DNA from: Paenibacillus periandrae
GTDB lineage: Bacteria > Bacillota > Bacilli > Paenibacillales > NBRC-103111
DNA: 64,000 bases
Assembly: GCF_022458865.1 (NCBI RefSeq)
Contig: NZ_JAJNMU010000011.1
Span: forward strand, 124,001-188,000
Reading direction: 5' to 3'
Part shown: one piece after another, positions 1 through 9,229 of the stretch
How the letters are laid out: each line of letters begins with the position of its first letter
Numbering within the stretch: position 1 is the first letter of the stretch
Program-made: the position numbers and the translations under genes
Notes under the pieces: generated by a model
What the model saw: only the letters and a program-made list of their open reading frames with translations
Told to the model about the DNA's origin: nothing
The model's database searches: none

Positions 1-24
1 CAACCTTATGGGAGGTAATACGGA

Positions 25-2811
25 ATGAGTCAGAAGAAGTGGTATCAAATGACAAGCGAGGAAACGATGGAAGCCCAGAACATGCAGACCTTGCTGGGAT
101 TAACCTCGTTAGAGGCAGAGAAGCGATTGGAGCAAAATGGCAGAAATGAACTATCAGACGGTCCCAAGCTGTCTCCAATTACTTTATTTCTGGGCCAGTT
201 TAAAGATTTTATGGTGCTGGTTCTCGTTGGAGCAACTTTAATTTCAGGTCTGCTTGGGGAATATCTGGATGCAATTACAATTGTTGCGATCATTATTATG
301 AACGGTATTCTTGGTTTTATTCAAGAATATCGGGCTGAGCGCTCCTTACGGGCGTTAAAAGAATTGTCCGCTCCAAACGCCCGTGTCCTTCGTGATGAGA
401 CGATATTGCAAATTCCAGCCCGCGAACTGGTCCCGGGAGATATAGTCCTGCTTGAAAGTGGAGACCGAATCCCCGCAGATCTACGATTTATTGAAACAAA
501 CAGCCTATATGCCGAAGAATCGGCATTAACAGGTGAATCCGTGCCGGTTAATAAGCACACCGAAGCTTTGAAAGGTGATGAGGTTTCGCTAGGCGATCAG
601 CGCAATCTCGGGTTCATGGGTACGATGGTCACACGTGGAACAGCGAGGGCTGTAGTGATTAGAACCGGGATGCATACGGAAATGGGGAAAATTGCTGATC
701 TGATCCAAAATACAGAATCGACCGAGACGCCACTACAGCATCGGCTGGAGCAGCTTGGGAAAATATTGATTATCGTTGCATTGGTGCTAACCCTCCTCGT
801 TGTAGTAGCTGGCATATTGCATGGGCAGGAGCCCTACAGTATGTTTTTGGCGGGAGTCAGTTTGGCGGTAGCAGCAATTCCGGAAGGGCTGCCGGCTATT
901 GTAACAATCGCACTGGCTATGGGAGTTCAACGGATGATCCAGCGTAAAGCGATTGTTCGCAAGCTGCCTTCGGTGGAGACGTTGGGCTGTGCCTCCGTGA
1001 TCTGCTCGGATAAAACAGGAACTTTAACTCAAAACAAAATGACCGTTACCCATTTATGGCTGGGTGGAAATATTCTTGAGGTTACAGGGGAAGGTTACGA
1101 GCCGCAGGGGGATATCAAGCTGAAAGGCGAACGTATCGATATGCGCAACCATTTGATGCTGCGCAAGCTGCTGCAAGTATCTGTATTGTGCAACAATGCA
1201 CAGCTCACCGAGCAGACAGAAGTGACAAAGCGTAAAAAACAGACTGCGGATGAGACGAAAAGTGTTTGGAGCCTGCAGGGGGATCCAACAGAAGGCGCTC
1301 TTATCGTATTGGGAGCCAAGGCTGGACTGACCGTTCCTTCCTTATCAGGTTTGTTCAATCGTACGAGCGAATTTCCCTTCGACTCTGAGCGTAAACGCAT
1401 GTCGGTGCTTGTAGAGCATCAGGGAGGGCGCATGGCTTGCACCAAGGGGGCACCCGATGTGCTCATCATGCAGTGCAGCTATGTATTGTGGGATGACAAG
1501 GTGATTCCGTTTACTCCAACGCTCCGACAAAAGGTGCTTGCTGCCAATGAAGGTATGGCGAACAACGCATTGCGTGTTCTGGGACTTGCTTATCGCGATC
1601 TGAAGCCAACTGAGAGCTGCACGGAGGAAGCTGAGGTTGAGAACGGTCTGGTTTTCATCGGTTTGACAGGAATGATTGACCCGCCGCGCAAGGAAGTCAG
1701 GGATGCCATAACGAAATGCCGCAAGGCTGGCATCAAAACTGTGATGATTACCGGTGATCATCAAGGAACAGCCGAAGCAATAGCCAAGCAGCTGGGGATC
1801 ATGCCTGCATCAAATGGATTAACCTTAAACGGACAGCAGTTAACGGCGCTAAGTGACGATGAGCTTGACAAACTGGTCAATGATACAAGCGTCTATGCAC
1901 GAGTGTCGCCAGAACATAAGCTGCGCATTGTCAAGTCATTGCAGCGACAGGGCCATGTGGTTGCGATGACCGGGGATGGTGTTAATGATGCACCGGCTAT
2001 TAAAGCGGCAGACATTGGAATTGCGATGGGAATTAGTGGAACGGATGTGTCCAAGGAAGCGGCTTCGCTTGTATTAAGTGACGATAATTTTGCTTCGATT
2101 GTTTCCGCTATTGAGGAAGGGCGCGGTATTTACGAAAATATTCGCAAGTTTATCCGGTATTTGCTGGCATCCAATGTCGGCGAGATCATGACGATGTTTT
2201 TTGCGATGATGGCGGGCTTGCCGCTGCCGCTCGTTCCGATTCAGATTTTATGGGTCAATCTGGTTACAGATGGACTTCCGGCCATGGCGCTTGGCGTCGA
2301 TCAAGCTGAAAAGGATTTAATGCAGCAGAAGCCGCGTGGCGCGCGTGAAAATATTTTTGCCCGGCGGTTGGGCTGGAAAATTATTTCTCGAGGCATGCTG
2401 ATCGGCATTTGCACCTTGGCGGCATTCCTGATTGCTCTGCAGCAGGGGCTGCATGATGATGCAGCAACATTGATTAAAGCACAGACGGTTGCTTTTGCCA
2501 CCTTGGTTATGGCGCAGTTGATCCATGTGTTCGATTGCCGCAGCTCACGTTCTATCTTTCATCGCAATCCGCTGCAAAATCGTTATCTGGTTCTGGCGGT
2601 ACTGTCCTCATTGCTGCTGATGCTGGCGGTGCTGTACATCGAGCCCTTGCAGCCTATCTTTAAAACCGTTCCACTGGATATTATGGATTGGATCGTTGTC
2701 CTCGTATTCGCAGGAATTCCAACTTTCCTAATGGGATTTGGCAGCTTAATGAGCAAGCCGTCCAAACGCAAGCCCGTTCGTTATGGAACGACTAAGCCTG
2801 TTATTCGTTAA
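25..2811 (+). CDS. yloB: Calcium-translocating P-type ATPase (SERCA-like)
   Basis: ATP-driven Ca2+ pump of the plasma membrane, 928 aa, full length for the P2A family. Visible motifs are the actuator-loop TGESVP, the TM4 ion-site PEGLP, the phosphorylation motif DKTGTLT with the aspartate at about residue 329, and the hinge TGDGVNDAPA. Hydrophobic segments flank these in the usual 10-helix order. The N-terminal cation-ATPase domain and C-terminal helix bundle are both present. The start follows a GGGAGG site at 10-15. B. subtilis yloB also sits just upstream of yicC, remA and gmk. Ca2+ specificity is inferred from family and synteny. Confidence 0.93.
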   Translation: MSQKKWYQMTSEETMEAQNMQTLLGLTSLEAEKRLEQNGRNELSDGPKLSPITLFLGQFKDFMVLVLVGATLISGLLGEYLDAITIVAIIIMNGILGFIQEYRAERSLRALKELSAPNARVLRDETILQIPARELVPGDIVLLESGDRIPADLRFIETNSLYAEESALTGESVPVNKHTEALKGDEVSLGDQRNLGFMGTMVTRGTARAVVIRTGMHTEMGKIADLIQNTESTETPLQHRLEQLGKILIIVALVLTLLVVVAGILHGQEPYSMFLAGVSLAVAAIPEGLPAIVTIALAMGVQRMIQRKAIVRKLPSVETLGCASVICSDKTGTLTQNKMTVTHLWLGGNILEVTGEGYEPQGDIKLKGERIDMRNHLMLRKLLQVSVLCNNAQLTEQTEVTKRKKQTADETKSVWSLQGDPTEGALIVLGAKAGLTVPSLSGLFNRTSEFPFDSERKRMSVLVEHQGGRMACTKGAPDVLIMQCSYVLWDDKVIPFTPTLRQKVLAANEGMANNALRVLGLAYRDLKPTESCTEEAEVENGLVFIGLTGMIDPPRKEVRDAITKCRKAGIKTVMITGDHQGTAEAIAKQLGIMPASNGLTLNGQQLTALSDDELDKLVNDTSVYARVSPEHKLRIVKSLQRQGHVVAMTGDGVNDAPAIKAADIGIAMGISGTDVSKEAASLVLSDDNFASIVSAIEEGRGIYENIRKFIRYLLASNVGEIMTMFFAMMAGLPLPLVPIQILWVNLVTDGLPAMALGVDQAEKDLMQQKPRGARENIFARRLGWKIISRGMLIGICTLAAFLIALQQGLHDDAATLIKAQTVAFATLVMAQLIHVFDCRSSRSIFHRNPLQNRYLVLAVLSSLLLMLAVLYIEPLQPIFKTVPLDIMDWIVVLVFAGIPTFLMGFGSLMSKPSKRKPVRYGTTKPVIR

Positions 2812-2823
2812 TAGTTTGATTCG

Positions 2824-2865
2824 TGCCGAGGCCTGGGGTTAAATTCCAGGTTTCGGCATTTCGTA
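2824..2865 (+). terminator. Intrinsic terminator after the Ca2+ ATPase gene
   Basis: A 13-bp stem with two G-U pairs (2824-2836 with 2846-2858) is closed by a 9-nt loop and followed by a T-rich tract. It separates the ATPase gene from dapF. Confidence 0.8.
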
Positions 2866-2981
2866 TTTTGTACATTTATAGTAAACGGAATTTTGCCAAA
2901 AAACTATGCATACCTGTCATTTTGCGTTATGATAATGGCTATCAACACTATAGGGATCAGGGTAGAAAGTAGGGAACGGCT

Positions 2982-3824
2982 ATGAATTTCACAAAAATGC
3001 ATGGGCTTGGGAATGATTTCATTGTCGTTGCAGGTCAGCAAGAGCTGCCTGTCGATGCAAATGAGCTTGCTATCCGTTTGTGCAGTCGTTTTTTTGGCAT
3101 TGGAGCGGACGGGCTTGTATATATACTTCCTTCAAAAATCGCCGACTATCAGATGAGGATCATCAATTCCGACGGTTCGGAGTCCGAGCAGTGCGGGAAT
3201 GCCATTCGTTGTGTCGCTAAATATATTTATGAGCATGGTATGATGGATGCCTCAGCAACTGATTTAACGGTGGAGACGATCGGTGCGGGCGCACAGCAGG
3301 TGCAGCTCACTGTAGCTAAAGGTAAAGTAACTGCGGTGCGTGTCGATATGGGTGAGCCGATTCTGCAGGGGGCCTTAATTCCTACGGTATTGGACCAGGA
3401 ACAGGTGCTCAATCATCCGATTGAAGTGGATGGACAACAGTTTCATTTTACTGCCGTTTCGATGGGCAACCCACATTGTGTAATCTATGTTGATGATGCA
3501 GTTGGATTTGATTTGGCGGAGTGGGGGCCAAAGCTGGAAAAGCATCCGATGTTCCCGCGGCGTGTAAATGTGGAATTTACAACAGTCAAGGCTCGGAACG
3601 CGATGGATATGCGCGTATGGGAACGTGGAGCTGGCCCCACGCTTGCCTGTGGTACCGGAGCTTGTGCATCATTGGTAGCCTCGGTGTTAAATGATGTATC
3701 GGATCGTTCAGCGACGGTTTCCTTAAAAGGCGGCGACTTGTTTATTGAATGGAGCTTAGTCGACAATCATGTATATATGACAGGACCTGCAGAGCAGGTT
3801 TACGAAGGCTGCATATCTATATAA
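2982..3824 (+). CDS. dapF: Diaminopimelate epimerase
   Basis: PLP-independent epimerase that converts LL- to meso-diaminopimelate for lysine and peptidoglycan synthesis; cytoplasmic. At 280 aa it has the family length. The two catalytic cysteines are in ESEQCGNA (C71) and LACGTGACAS (C223), one in each half of the pseudo-symmetric fold. The ATG is preceded by GGGAACGG. The gene has the spacing of an independent unit after the upstream terminator. dapF at this site is not part of the B. subtilis yloB-yloC order, so it is a local insertion relative to that species. Confidence 0.96.
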   Translation: MNFTKMHGLGNDFIVVAGQQELPVDANELAIRLCSRFFGIGADGLVYILPSKIADYQMRIINSDGSESEQCGNAIRCVAKYIYEHGMMDASATDLTVETIGAGAQQVQLTVAKGKVTAVRVDMGEPILQGALIPTVLDQEQVLNHPIEVDGQQFHFTAVSMGNPHCVIYVDDAVGFDLAEWGPKLEKHPMFPRRVNVEFTTVKARNAMDMRVWERGAGPTLACGTGACASLVASVLNDVSDRSATVSLKGGDLFIEWSLVDNHVYMTGPAEQVYEGCISI

Positions 3825-3889
3825 AAGTATAAACGAATGATAGTCATATAGAAGGATCGCAGCTTAGTGGAAAGGGCGGACAAAAGCAA

Positions 3890-5815
3890 ATGAAGCTTGA
3901 CTTAAGGGAAGCACTTCATCACGATATTTTGGTTGGTGATGGAGCGATGGGTACTTTTTTATATCAGATGGGATTTCCGGTCGGGATTTCGTACGAGGAA
4001 TTGAATCTGCTCAAACCGGAGGTTATCGCTGATGTGCATCGCCGTTATTATGAGGCAGGCGCACGCGTGATCGAAACGAATACATTTTCGGCAAACCGTG
4101 AGAAGCTGTCCAAATACGGCTTGGAGCAGGAAGTGGAAGCGATCAACCGGGCTGGTGTGGAATTAGCTCGCAGAGCAGTAGGCAGCGATGCTTATGTTGT
4201 TGGGGCGATGGGATCTATCCGTGCAGGTAAACGCAAAAATGTGCGTACAACCAAGCTCAAAGAAGATTTGCGTCAACAAATCGAGGTTTTACTGGATACG
4301 CAAGTGGACGGCCTGCTGCTGGAATCCTTTCTGGATCTGGAAGAAATGCTGCTGGCTTTGAAAATTATACGTAAGCTCAGCGATATTCCGGTAATTTGCC
4401 AATTTGCAACAGAAGGCGCAGGCACTACCGAGGATGGTATTTTGTTGTATGAAGCCTTTGCGAAGCTTAAGCACCATGGAGCCGATGTAGTTGGATTTAA
4501 CTGCCGCAGCGGTCCTAATGGGTTATTACGTTCCTTGGAAAAAGCTGCAGCATCCGGACCTGAGCTTCCATACTCTGTATTCCCGAATGCGGGAATTGCC
4601 GATTATGTTGATGGCCGTTTTACCTTTGCAGCGACACCAGAATATTTTGCCGAGACGGCTTTGAAATTTGCTGATTTAGGTGCGAGAATCATCGGAGGCT
4701 GCTGCGGTACGACACCTGAGCATATCGCTTTTATGGCGAAAGCATTGAATGGCTACAAGCCGGATCCATCACGGATTGACAAATTGCAGTCCGACATAAG
4801 GGATACAGGCTTACCAACTGTTGCAAAGAGCGCTTCAGTCGAATCCATTACTGATTCGGTGTCTGAGGCAGCTAATGCTGCTGGATTACCGCCTGCTGCT
4901 GAACCGAATATCATTGAATTGGTCAAACAGCGTCATACTGTTATTGTTGAGCTGGATCCTCCCCGTGATCTCGATATTGATAAATTTATGAAGGGTGCAC
5001 GTGCGTTAAAGGAAGCGCGTATTGATGCCTTAACGATGGCCGACAATTCATTGGCTGTTACGCGAATGAGCAACTTGGCTTTGGGATACCTGGTGAAAGA
5101 GCAGACTGGACTACGTCCTCTTATTCATATCGCTTGCCGAGACCGCAACATGATTGGTACACAATCTCATATGATGGGACTGCATGCTTTGGGCATTGAC
5201 CACGTATTGGCTGTTACCGGAGATCCGGCACGTTTTGGCGATCTGCCTGGCTCCAGCTCTGTCTATGATTTGACTTCGTTTGAGATCATCCGAATGATCA
5301 AGCAGCTGAATGAAGGAGTTGCTTTCTCGGGTAAGCAGCTGAAGAAGAAGGCTAATTTTATTGTCGGAGCAGCTTTTAATCCCAATGTTAAATATTTGGA
5401 GAAGGCTGTGCAGCGTCTGGAACGGAAAATCGAAGCAGGTGCAGATTATATCATGACGCAGCCGGTTTATGATGCCAAGCTGATTGAACGAATATATGAG
5501 ACTACCAAGCATTTGAATATCCCGATTTTTCTCGGTATTATGCCGCTGGCAAGTGGTGGTAATGCAGAGTATTTGCATAATGAGGTTCCAGGGATTCAAC
5601 TGTCGGATGATGTGCGTCAGCGTATGAGTGACCTGAAGGGTGAAGAAGGCCGGGCGATGGGCGTACAGATCGCGAAGGAGCTTTTGGATGCGGCAATGCC
5701 ATACTTTAACGGAATTTATTTGATGACTCCTTTCTTATCCTATGAGATGACAGCAGATCTGACCAAATATGTATGGGAGAAATCAGAAAGCGCGATTTCC
5801 ACTTGTACCCTCTAG
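3890..5815 (+). CDS. yitJ: Bifunctional homocysteine S-methyltransferase / 5,10-methylenetetrahydrofolate reductase
   Basis: Two fused domains. Residues 1-290 are a homocysteine S-methyltransferase with the zinc ligands C205 (FNCRSG) and C271/C272 (GGCCGTT). Residues about 345-640 form an FAD-dependent methylenetetrahydrofolate reductase barrel. A linker of about 45 residues rich in Ala and Ser joins them. The protein would make methyl-THF and use a methyl donor to form methionine. Length (641 aa) is close to B. subtilis YitJ. The start follows AAAGGGCGG. The 65-base gap before it is too short for a SAM riboswitch, which controls yitJ in B. subtilis. Confidence 0.92.
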   Translation: MKLDLREALHHDILVGDGAMGTFLYQMGFPVGISYEELNLLKPEVIADVHRRYYEAGARVIETNTFSANREKLSKYGLEQEVEAINRAGVELARRAVGSDAYVVGAMGSIRAGKRKNVRTTKLKEDLRQQIEVLLDTQVDGLLLESFLDLEEMLLALKIIRKLSDIPVICQFATEGAGTTEDGILLYEAFAKLKHHGADVVGFNCRSGPNGLLRSLEKAAASGPELPYSVFPNAGIADYVDGRFTFAATPEYFAETALKFADLGARIIGGCCGTTPEHIAFMAKALNGYKPDPSRIDKLQSDIRDTGLPTVAKSASVESITDSVSEAANAAGLPPAAEPNIIELVKQRHTVIVELDPPRDLDIDKFMKGARALKEARIDALTMADNSLAVTRMSNLALGYLVKEQTGLRPLIHIACRDRNMIGTQSHMMGLHALGIDHVLAVTGDPARFGDLPGSSSVYDLTSFEIIRMIKQLNEGVAFSGKQLKKKANFIVGAAFNPNVKYLEKAVQRLERKIEAGADYIMTQPVYDAKLIERIYETTKHLNIPIFLGIMPLASGGNAEYLHNEVPGIQLSDDVRQRMSDLKGEEGRAMGVQIAKELLDAAMPYFNGIYLMTPFLSYEMTADLTKYVWEKSESAISTCTL

Positions 5816-5855
5816 CAAAATGAATTAAAATAAGCTAATGGATGTGAACAGCTTG

Positions 5856-6734
5856 ATGAAAAGTATGACCGGATTCGGACAAGCGAGCTGCAGGTTTGCC
5901 GGTTATATCGTGCAAATGGATCTGAAATCGGTCAATCATCGTTATTGCGAGGTTAATGTGCGAATCCCTCGTGAATATTTGAAATTTGAGGATTTGCTCA
6001 AAAAAACCGTGCAGCAGCATCTGAAGCGCGGCAGAGCCGATTTGTTTGTAACGATTGAGCGAAATACCGAGTCGTCTCGTACGGTAGAACTGAACTGGCA
6101 GCTGCTGGAAGCCTATCAGGTGGCAGCCGAACAGCTTGTAACAAGATTCGGTTTGAAATCATCAATGGATGTACGGGATTATATGTCCATTCCAGATTTG
6201 ATTACCTTTAAGGAAGCTGCTCTAGTAACGGATGAAGAGTTTCAAAGCGAATTACTGGCTTGTGCGGAAGCGTCAGTTCTGCAATTAACCCAGATGCGCG
6301 AATCCGAAGGTGCCCATTTATGTGTGGATATCAAGCAGCGAATCGAAACCATGAATCGTTATCTGGAACAAGCGCAGAAGCTGGCTCCCCAGGTGGTACA
6401 CCAGTATGCGTTCAAGCTTCGCAATCGTATACAGGAGCTGCAGCAGCAGCCTATATTGGATGAAGCACGGATAGCTATGGAAGTCGCTTTATTAGCGGAT
6501 CGTTCGAATATTGACGAAGAATTAGTGCGTCTGCAAAGCCATATTCAGCAATGCGCTCAGCTTATAGGTGAGTCAGAACCGATCGGTAGAAAGTTTGACT
6601 TCCTCCTTCAAGAAATGAATCGGGAAGTGAATACGATTGGATCAAAAGCGAATCATGCAGAACTCACCACGATAGTCGTTGAGATGAAGGCTGAAATGGA
6701 AAAATTGAGAGAGCAGATTCAAAATATAGAGTAG
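5856..6734 (+). CDS. yicC: YicC/YloC family endoribonuclease
   Basis: Stress-linked RNase family protein, about 292 aa. The N-terminal signature MKSMTGFG and a conserved C-terminal block with MNREVNTIGSKA mark the YicC N-terminal and DUF1732 domains. The chosen ATG gives the usual family N-terminus; an in-frame ATG at 5838 would add six residues. Neither has a strong ribosome-binding site, so translation may be coupled to the gene upstream. The remA and gmk neighbours match the ylo order in Bacillus. RNase activity is known for E. coli YicC and is inferred here. Confidence 0.9.
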   Translation: MKSMTGFGQASCRFAGYIVQMDLKSVNHRYCEVNVRIPREYLKFEDLLKKTVQQHLKRGRADLFVTIERNTESSRTVELNWQLLEAYQVAAEQLVTRFGLKSSMDVRDYMSIPDLITFKEAALVTDEEFQSELLACAEASVLQLTQMRESEGAHLCVDIKQRIETMNRYLEQAQKLAPQVVHQYAFKLRNRIQELQQQPILDEARIAMEVALLADRSNIDEELVRLQSHIQQCAQLIGESEPIGRKFDFLLQEMNREVNTIGSKANHAELTTIVVEMKAEMEKLREQIQNIE

Positions 6735-6801
6735 TTATAATAATATTCAGTTAGCCGCTTTCATAGGAGAGCTAGTTGAAATTCAAGTGCTTGCGAAGTA
6801 G

Positions 6802-6857
6802 CTTTGCAGAGCAAAGTCCAAGATTATGCTTACGATGCAGCTTTCCAAAGGAAAGCT
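6802..6857 (+). promoter_or_regulatory. Two short hairpins in the remA leader
   Basis: Two perfect inverted repeats, each with a 3-nt loop, lie in the yicC-remA gap. The first has 6 bp (6802-6807 with 6811-6816). The second has 8 bp (6839-6846 with 6850-6857) and ends three bases before the GGGAGG site of remA. They may affect RNA stability or access to the ribosome-binding site; no function is shown. Confidence 0.4.
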
Positions 6858-6873
6858 TGTGGGAGGAAACCAG

Positions 6874-7134
6874 ATGGCTATCAAACTAATCAATATTGGC
6901 TTCGGGAACATTGTGTCTGCCAACCGAATCATTTCCATCGTTAGTCCGGAATCGGCGCCAATCAAAAGAATTATTCAGGAAGCACGTGATCGGCATATGC
7001 TGATCGATGCAACCTATGGACGTCGTACACGGGCGGTTATCATTACGGATAGCGACCATGTTATTTTATCTGCGGTGCAGCCCGAGACGGTGGCCCATCG
7101 ACTTTCCAATAAGGACGATGATCATGACGAGTAA
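6874..7134 (+). CDS. remA: Extracellular matrix regulator RemA (DUF370)
   Basis: Small DNA-binding regulator (86 aa) that in B. subtilis activates matrix and osmoprotection genes. The sequence carries the conserved core INIGFGN...IVSPESAPIKR and the basic ATYGRRTRAV segment of the family. The ATG at 6874 has GGGAGG seven bases upstream; a longer in-frame start at 6826 lacks a site and runs through a hairpin. The stop overlaps the start of gmk by 11 bases, as in a translationally coupled pair. Confidence 0.94.
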   Translation: MAIKLINIGFGNIVSANRIISIVSPESAPIKRIIQEARDRHMLIDATYGRRTRAVIITDSDHVILSAVQPETVAHRLSNKDDDHDE

Positions 7135-7744
7135 GGAAAAAGGAATATTAATCGTATTATCGGGGCCTTCCGGTGTTGGTAAAGGCACTGTTTGTAAGGC
7201 TCTGCGTGGGTGTGCTCCTGACCTGGTATATTCTGTATCGGCTACAACTCGCGTTCCTCGCGAAGGCGAAGTAGATGGTGTGAATTATTTCTTCAAAACT
7301 AGGGAACAATTTAAGAAGTTGATCGATACTGATCAAATACTGGAATGGGCGGAATATGTAGGTAATTACTATGGAACCCCACGTCAATTCGTGGAGGAAA
7401 CGTTAAATTCCGGTAAAGATATCATTCTTGAGATCGAAGTACAGGGCGCGCTTCAGGTTAAACAAAAATTTCCTCAAGGTGTATTCATATTTTTGCTTCC
7501 TCCTTCATTAGATGAATTGGAAAGCCGAATTGTTGGCCGCGGTACCGAATCTGAGGAATCGATAAGGAGCCGGATGTCAGTAGCTATGGACGAATTCCGA
7601 TTAATGGATTATTATGACTATGCGATTGTAAACGATAAGGTGGAAAATGCCTGTTCACGTATTCAATCCATTATTGTAGCCGAGCACTGTCGCAAGGATC
7701 GAGTATTCAGTAAAATAAAACAGTGGATGGTTGAGGTGAAATAA
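7124..7744 (+). CDS. gmk: Guanylate kinase
   Basis: Phosphorylates GMP to GDP with ATP; cytoplasmic, 206 aa. The P-loop SGPSGVGKGT lies at residues about 13-22, followed by the GMP-binding region TRVPREGE and YFF. The ATG at 7124 gives the standard N-terminus and lies inside the end of remA. The longer open frame upstream (from 7007) is only an overlap with remA. rpoZ follows after one base, so the pair is co-transcribed. Confidence 0.96.
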   Translation: MTSKEKGILIVLSGPSGVGKGTVCKALRGCAPDLVYSVSATTRVPREGEVDGVNYFFKTREQFKKLIDTDQILEWAEYVGNYYGTPRQFVEETLNSGKDIILEIEVQGALQVKQKFPQGVFIFLLPPSLDELESRIVGRGTESEESIRSRMSVAMDEFRLMDYYDYAIVNDKVENACSRIQSIIVAEHCRKDRVFSKIKQWMVEVK

Positions 7745-7745
7745 G

Positions 7746-7952
7746 ATGTTGTATCCTTCGATTGATGAGCTTTTAGAAAAAGTAGATAGTAAATATTCCT
7801 TGGTAGTAGCAGCATCCAAACGGGCAAGATTGTTACGTGACGGTTCTAAATCGGAAATTCGCAACAAAAAGTCCTACAAGCAGGTAGGTCTCGCGCTTGA
7901 AGAAATTTATGAAGATTTTATTTCTTACGAGAAGCTGTACAAAGAAACCTAA
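7746..7952 (+). CDS. rpoZ: DNA-directed RNA polymerase subunit omega
   Basis: Omega chaperones the beta-prime subunit during RNA polymerase assembly. The 68-aa product contains the conserved start LYPSIDELL, the YSLVVAASKRAR helix and the ALEEIYE segment. It begins one base after gmk, the order found across Bacilli. Confidence 0.95.
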   Translation: MLYPSIDELLEKVDSKYSLVVAASKRARLLRDGSKSEIRNKKSYKQVGLALEEIYEDFISYEKLYKET

Positions 7953-7966
7953 GGAACATTTAAACG

Positions 7967-7994
7967 ACAACCCTTGTGGTTGTTATTTTTTTCT
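7967..7994 (+). terminator. Weak intrinsic terminator or attenuator between rpoZ and coaBC
   Basis: A 6-bp stem (7967-7972 with 7978-7983) with a 5-nt loop is followed by one A and then a run of eight Ts. The stem is short, so partial read-through into coaBC is likely. Confidence 0.6.
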
Positions 7995-8017
7995 CGATAA
8001 ATGGGGAGGGATCGACT

Positions 8018-9229
8018 ATGCTGCAGGGTAAAACGATTATTCTTGGTGTCAGTGGAGGCATTGCAGCCTATAAGGCAGCTGCGATTTGCAGCAAGCTGGT
8101 GCAAGCGGGAGCGGATGTTCGTGTCATTATGACAGAATCGGCAGTCAAATTTATTGCACCTTTGACCTTTCAAACCTTATCCCGGCACGACGTTATTGTT
8201 GACACATTCGATGAAAAAGATGCATCGGTCGTTTCCCACATCGATTTGGCGGATCGTGCTGATTTAATGATCGTTGCCCCTGCAACAGCTAACATCATTG
8301 CCAAAATGGCCCATGGTCTTGCTGACGATATGCTGAGCACGACATTGCTGGCAACGATGGCACCGGTGTGGATAGCTCCTGCCATGAATGTTCACATGTA
8401 TGCACATCCTGCAGTTCAGGCCAATTTGGAAGTGCTTGCTGCTCGTGGAGTTCAGTTCATTGAGCCTGGTACCGGCCAGTTGGCTTGTGGTTATGTAGGC
8501 AAGGGAAGATTAGAAGAGCCTGAGCATATCGTAGCAGCCATTATCCGATATTTCGGCGAAAAAAAATTGCTTGAGGGCAAGAAGATAGTAATCACAGCTG
8601 GTGGTACCGTGGAGCGTATAGATCCTGTGCGATATTTAACGAATGATTCATCGGGTAAAATGGGCATAGCCCTTGCGGAAGCAGCTCAGAGCATGGGCGC
8701 TGATGTCACGCTGATCGCGGGCAAAACGTCTGTACCTGTACCCTCAGGCATACGTGTTGTGAAGGTTGAATCTGCGCAGGATATGCTGGAGGCTGTCTTG
8801 GAGCGGTTTGACAATTCCGATGTGATTATTAAAGCTGCTGCGGTTGCCGACTATCGTCCTTTGGAGCGTGCTCAACAAAAGATCAAGAAAAAGTCGGAAG
8901 AAATGACTTTAACTCTGATTAAAAATACAGATATTTTGCAAACTATCGGTCAACGTAAAACGAAGCAGTTCATCGTTGGATTTGCAGCTGAAACCGAGAA
9001 TGTTGAAGAGCATGCCCTGGACAAGCTGCGACGGAAGCATTGTGATCTGATTGTCGCTAACGATGTTACGCAGGAGGGTGCAGGCTTTGGCACGGATACG
9101 AATGTAGTAAGGATATATGATGCGGGTGGCTTGGTCGATACTTTGCCAATCATGAGTAAGCTTGATGTGGCACGTGAGCTGTTGTTACGAATTGCAGAAC
9201 GGATGGTGAAAGGAGCAGAATCGCGCTGA
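8018..9229 (+). CDS. coaBC: Bifunctional phosphopantothenoylcysteine decarboxylase / phosphopantothenate-cysteine ligase
   Basis: Catalyses two steps of coenzyme A synthesis. The N-terminal flavin domain (CoaC, to about residue 185) has GVSGGIAAYK, the PAMN motif and an active-site cysteine in the LACGYVGKGRL region. The C-terminal ligase (CoaB) opens with ITAGGTVERIDPVR and has the IKAAAVADY segment. Length is 403 aa. GGGGAGGG eight bases upstream fixes the ATG at 8018. The TGA stop shares a base with the priA ATG. coaD lies near 37.5 kb. Confidence 0.95.
   Translation: MLQGKTIILGVSGGIAAYKAAAICSKLVQAGADVRVIMTESAVKFIAPLTFQTLSRHDVIVDTFDEKDASVVSHIDLADRADLMIVAPATANIIAKMAHGLADDMLSTTLLATMAPVWIAPAMNVHMYAHPAVQANLEVLAARGVQFIEPGTGQLACGYVGKGRLEEPEHIVAAIIRYFGEKKLLEGKKIVITAGGTVERIDPVRYLTNDSSGKMGIALAEAAQSMGADVTLIAGKTSVPVPSGIRVVKVESAQDMLEAVLERFDNSDVIIKAAAVADYRPLERAQQKIKKKSEEMTLTLIKNTDILQTIGQRKTKQFIVGFAAETENVEEHALDKLRRKHCDLIVANDVTQEGAGFGTDTNVVRIYDAGGLVDTLPIMSKLDVARELLLRIAERMVKGAESR

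Noticed and set aside
3825..3889. Possible SAM riboswitch before the homocysteine methyltransferase/MTHFR gene
   Set aside because: The gap is only 65 bases and holds no SAM-I-like core or terminator.
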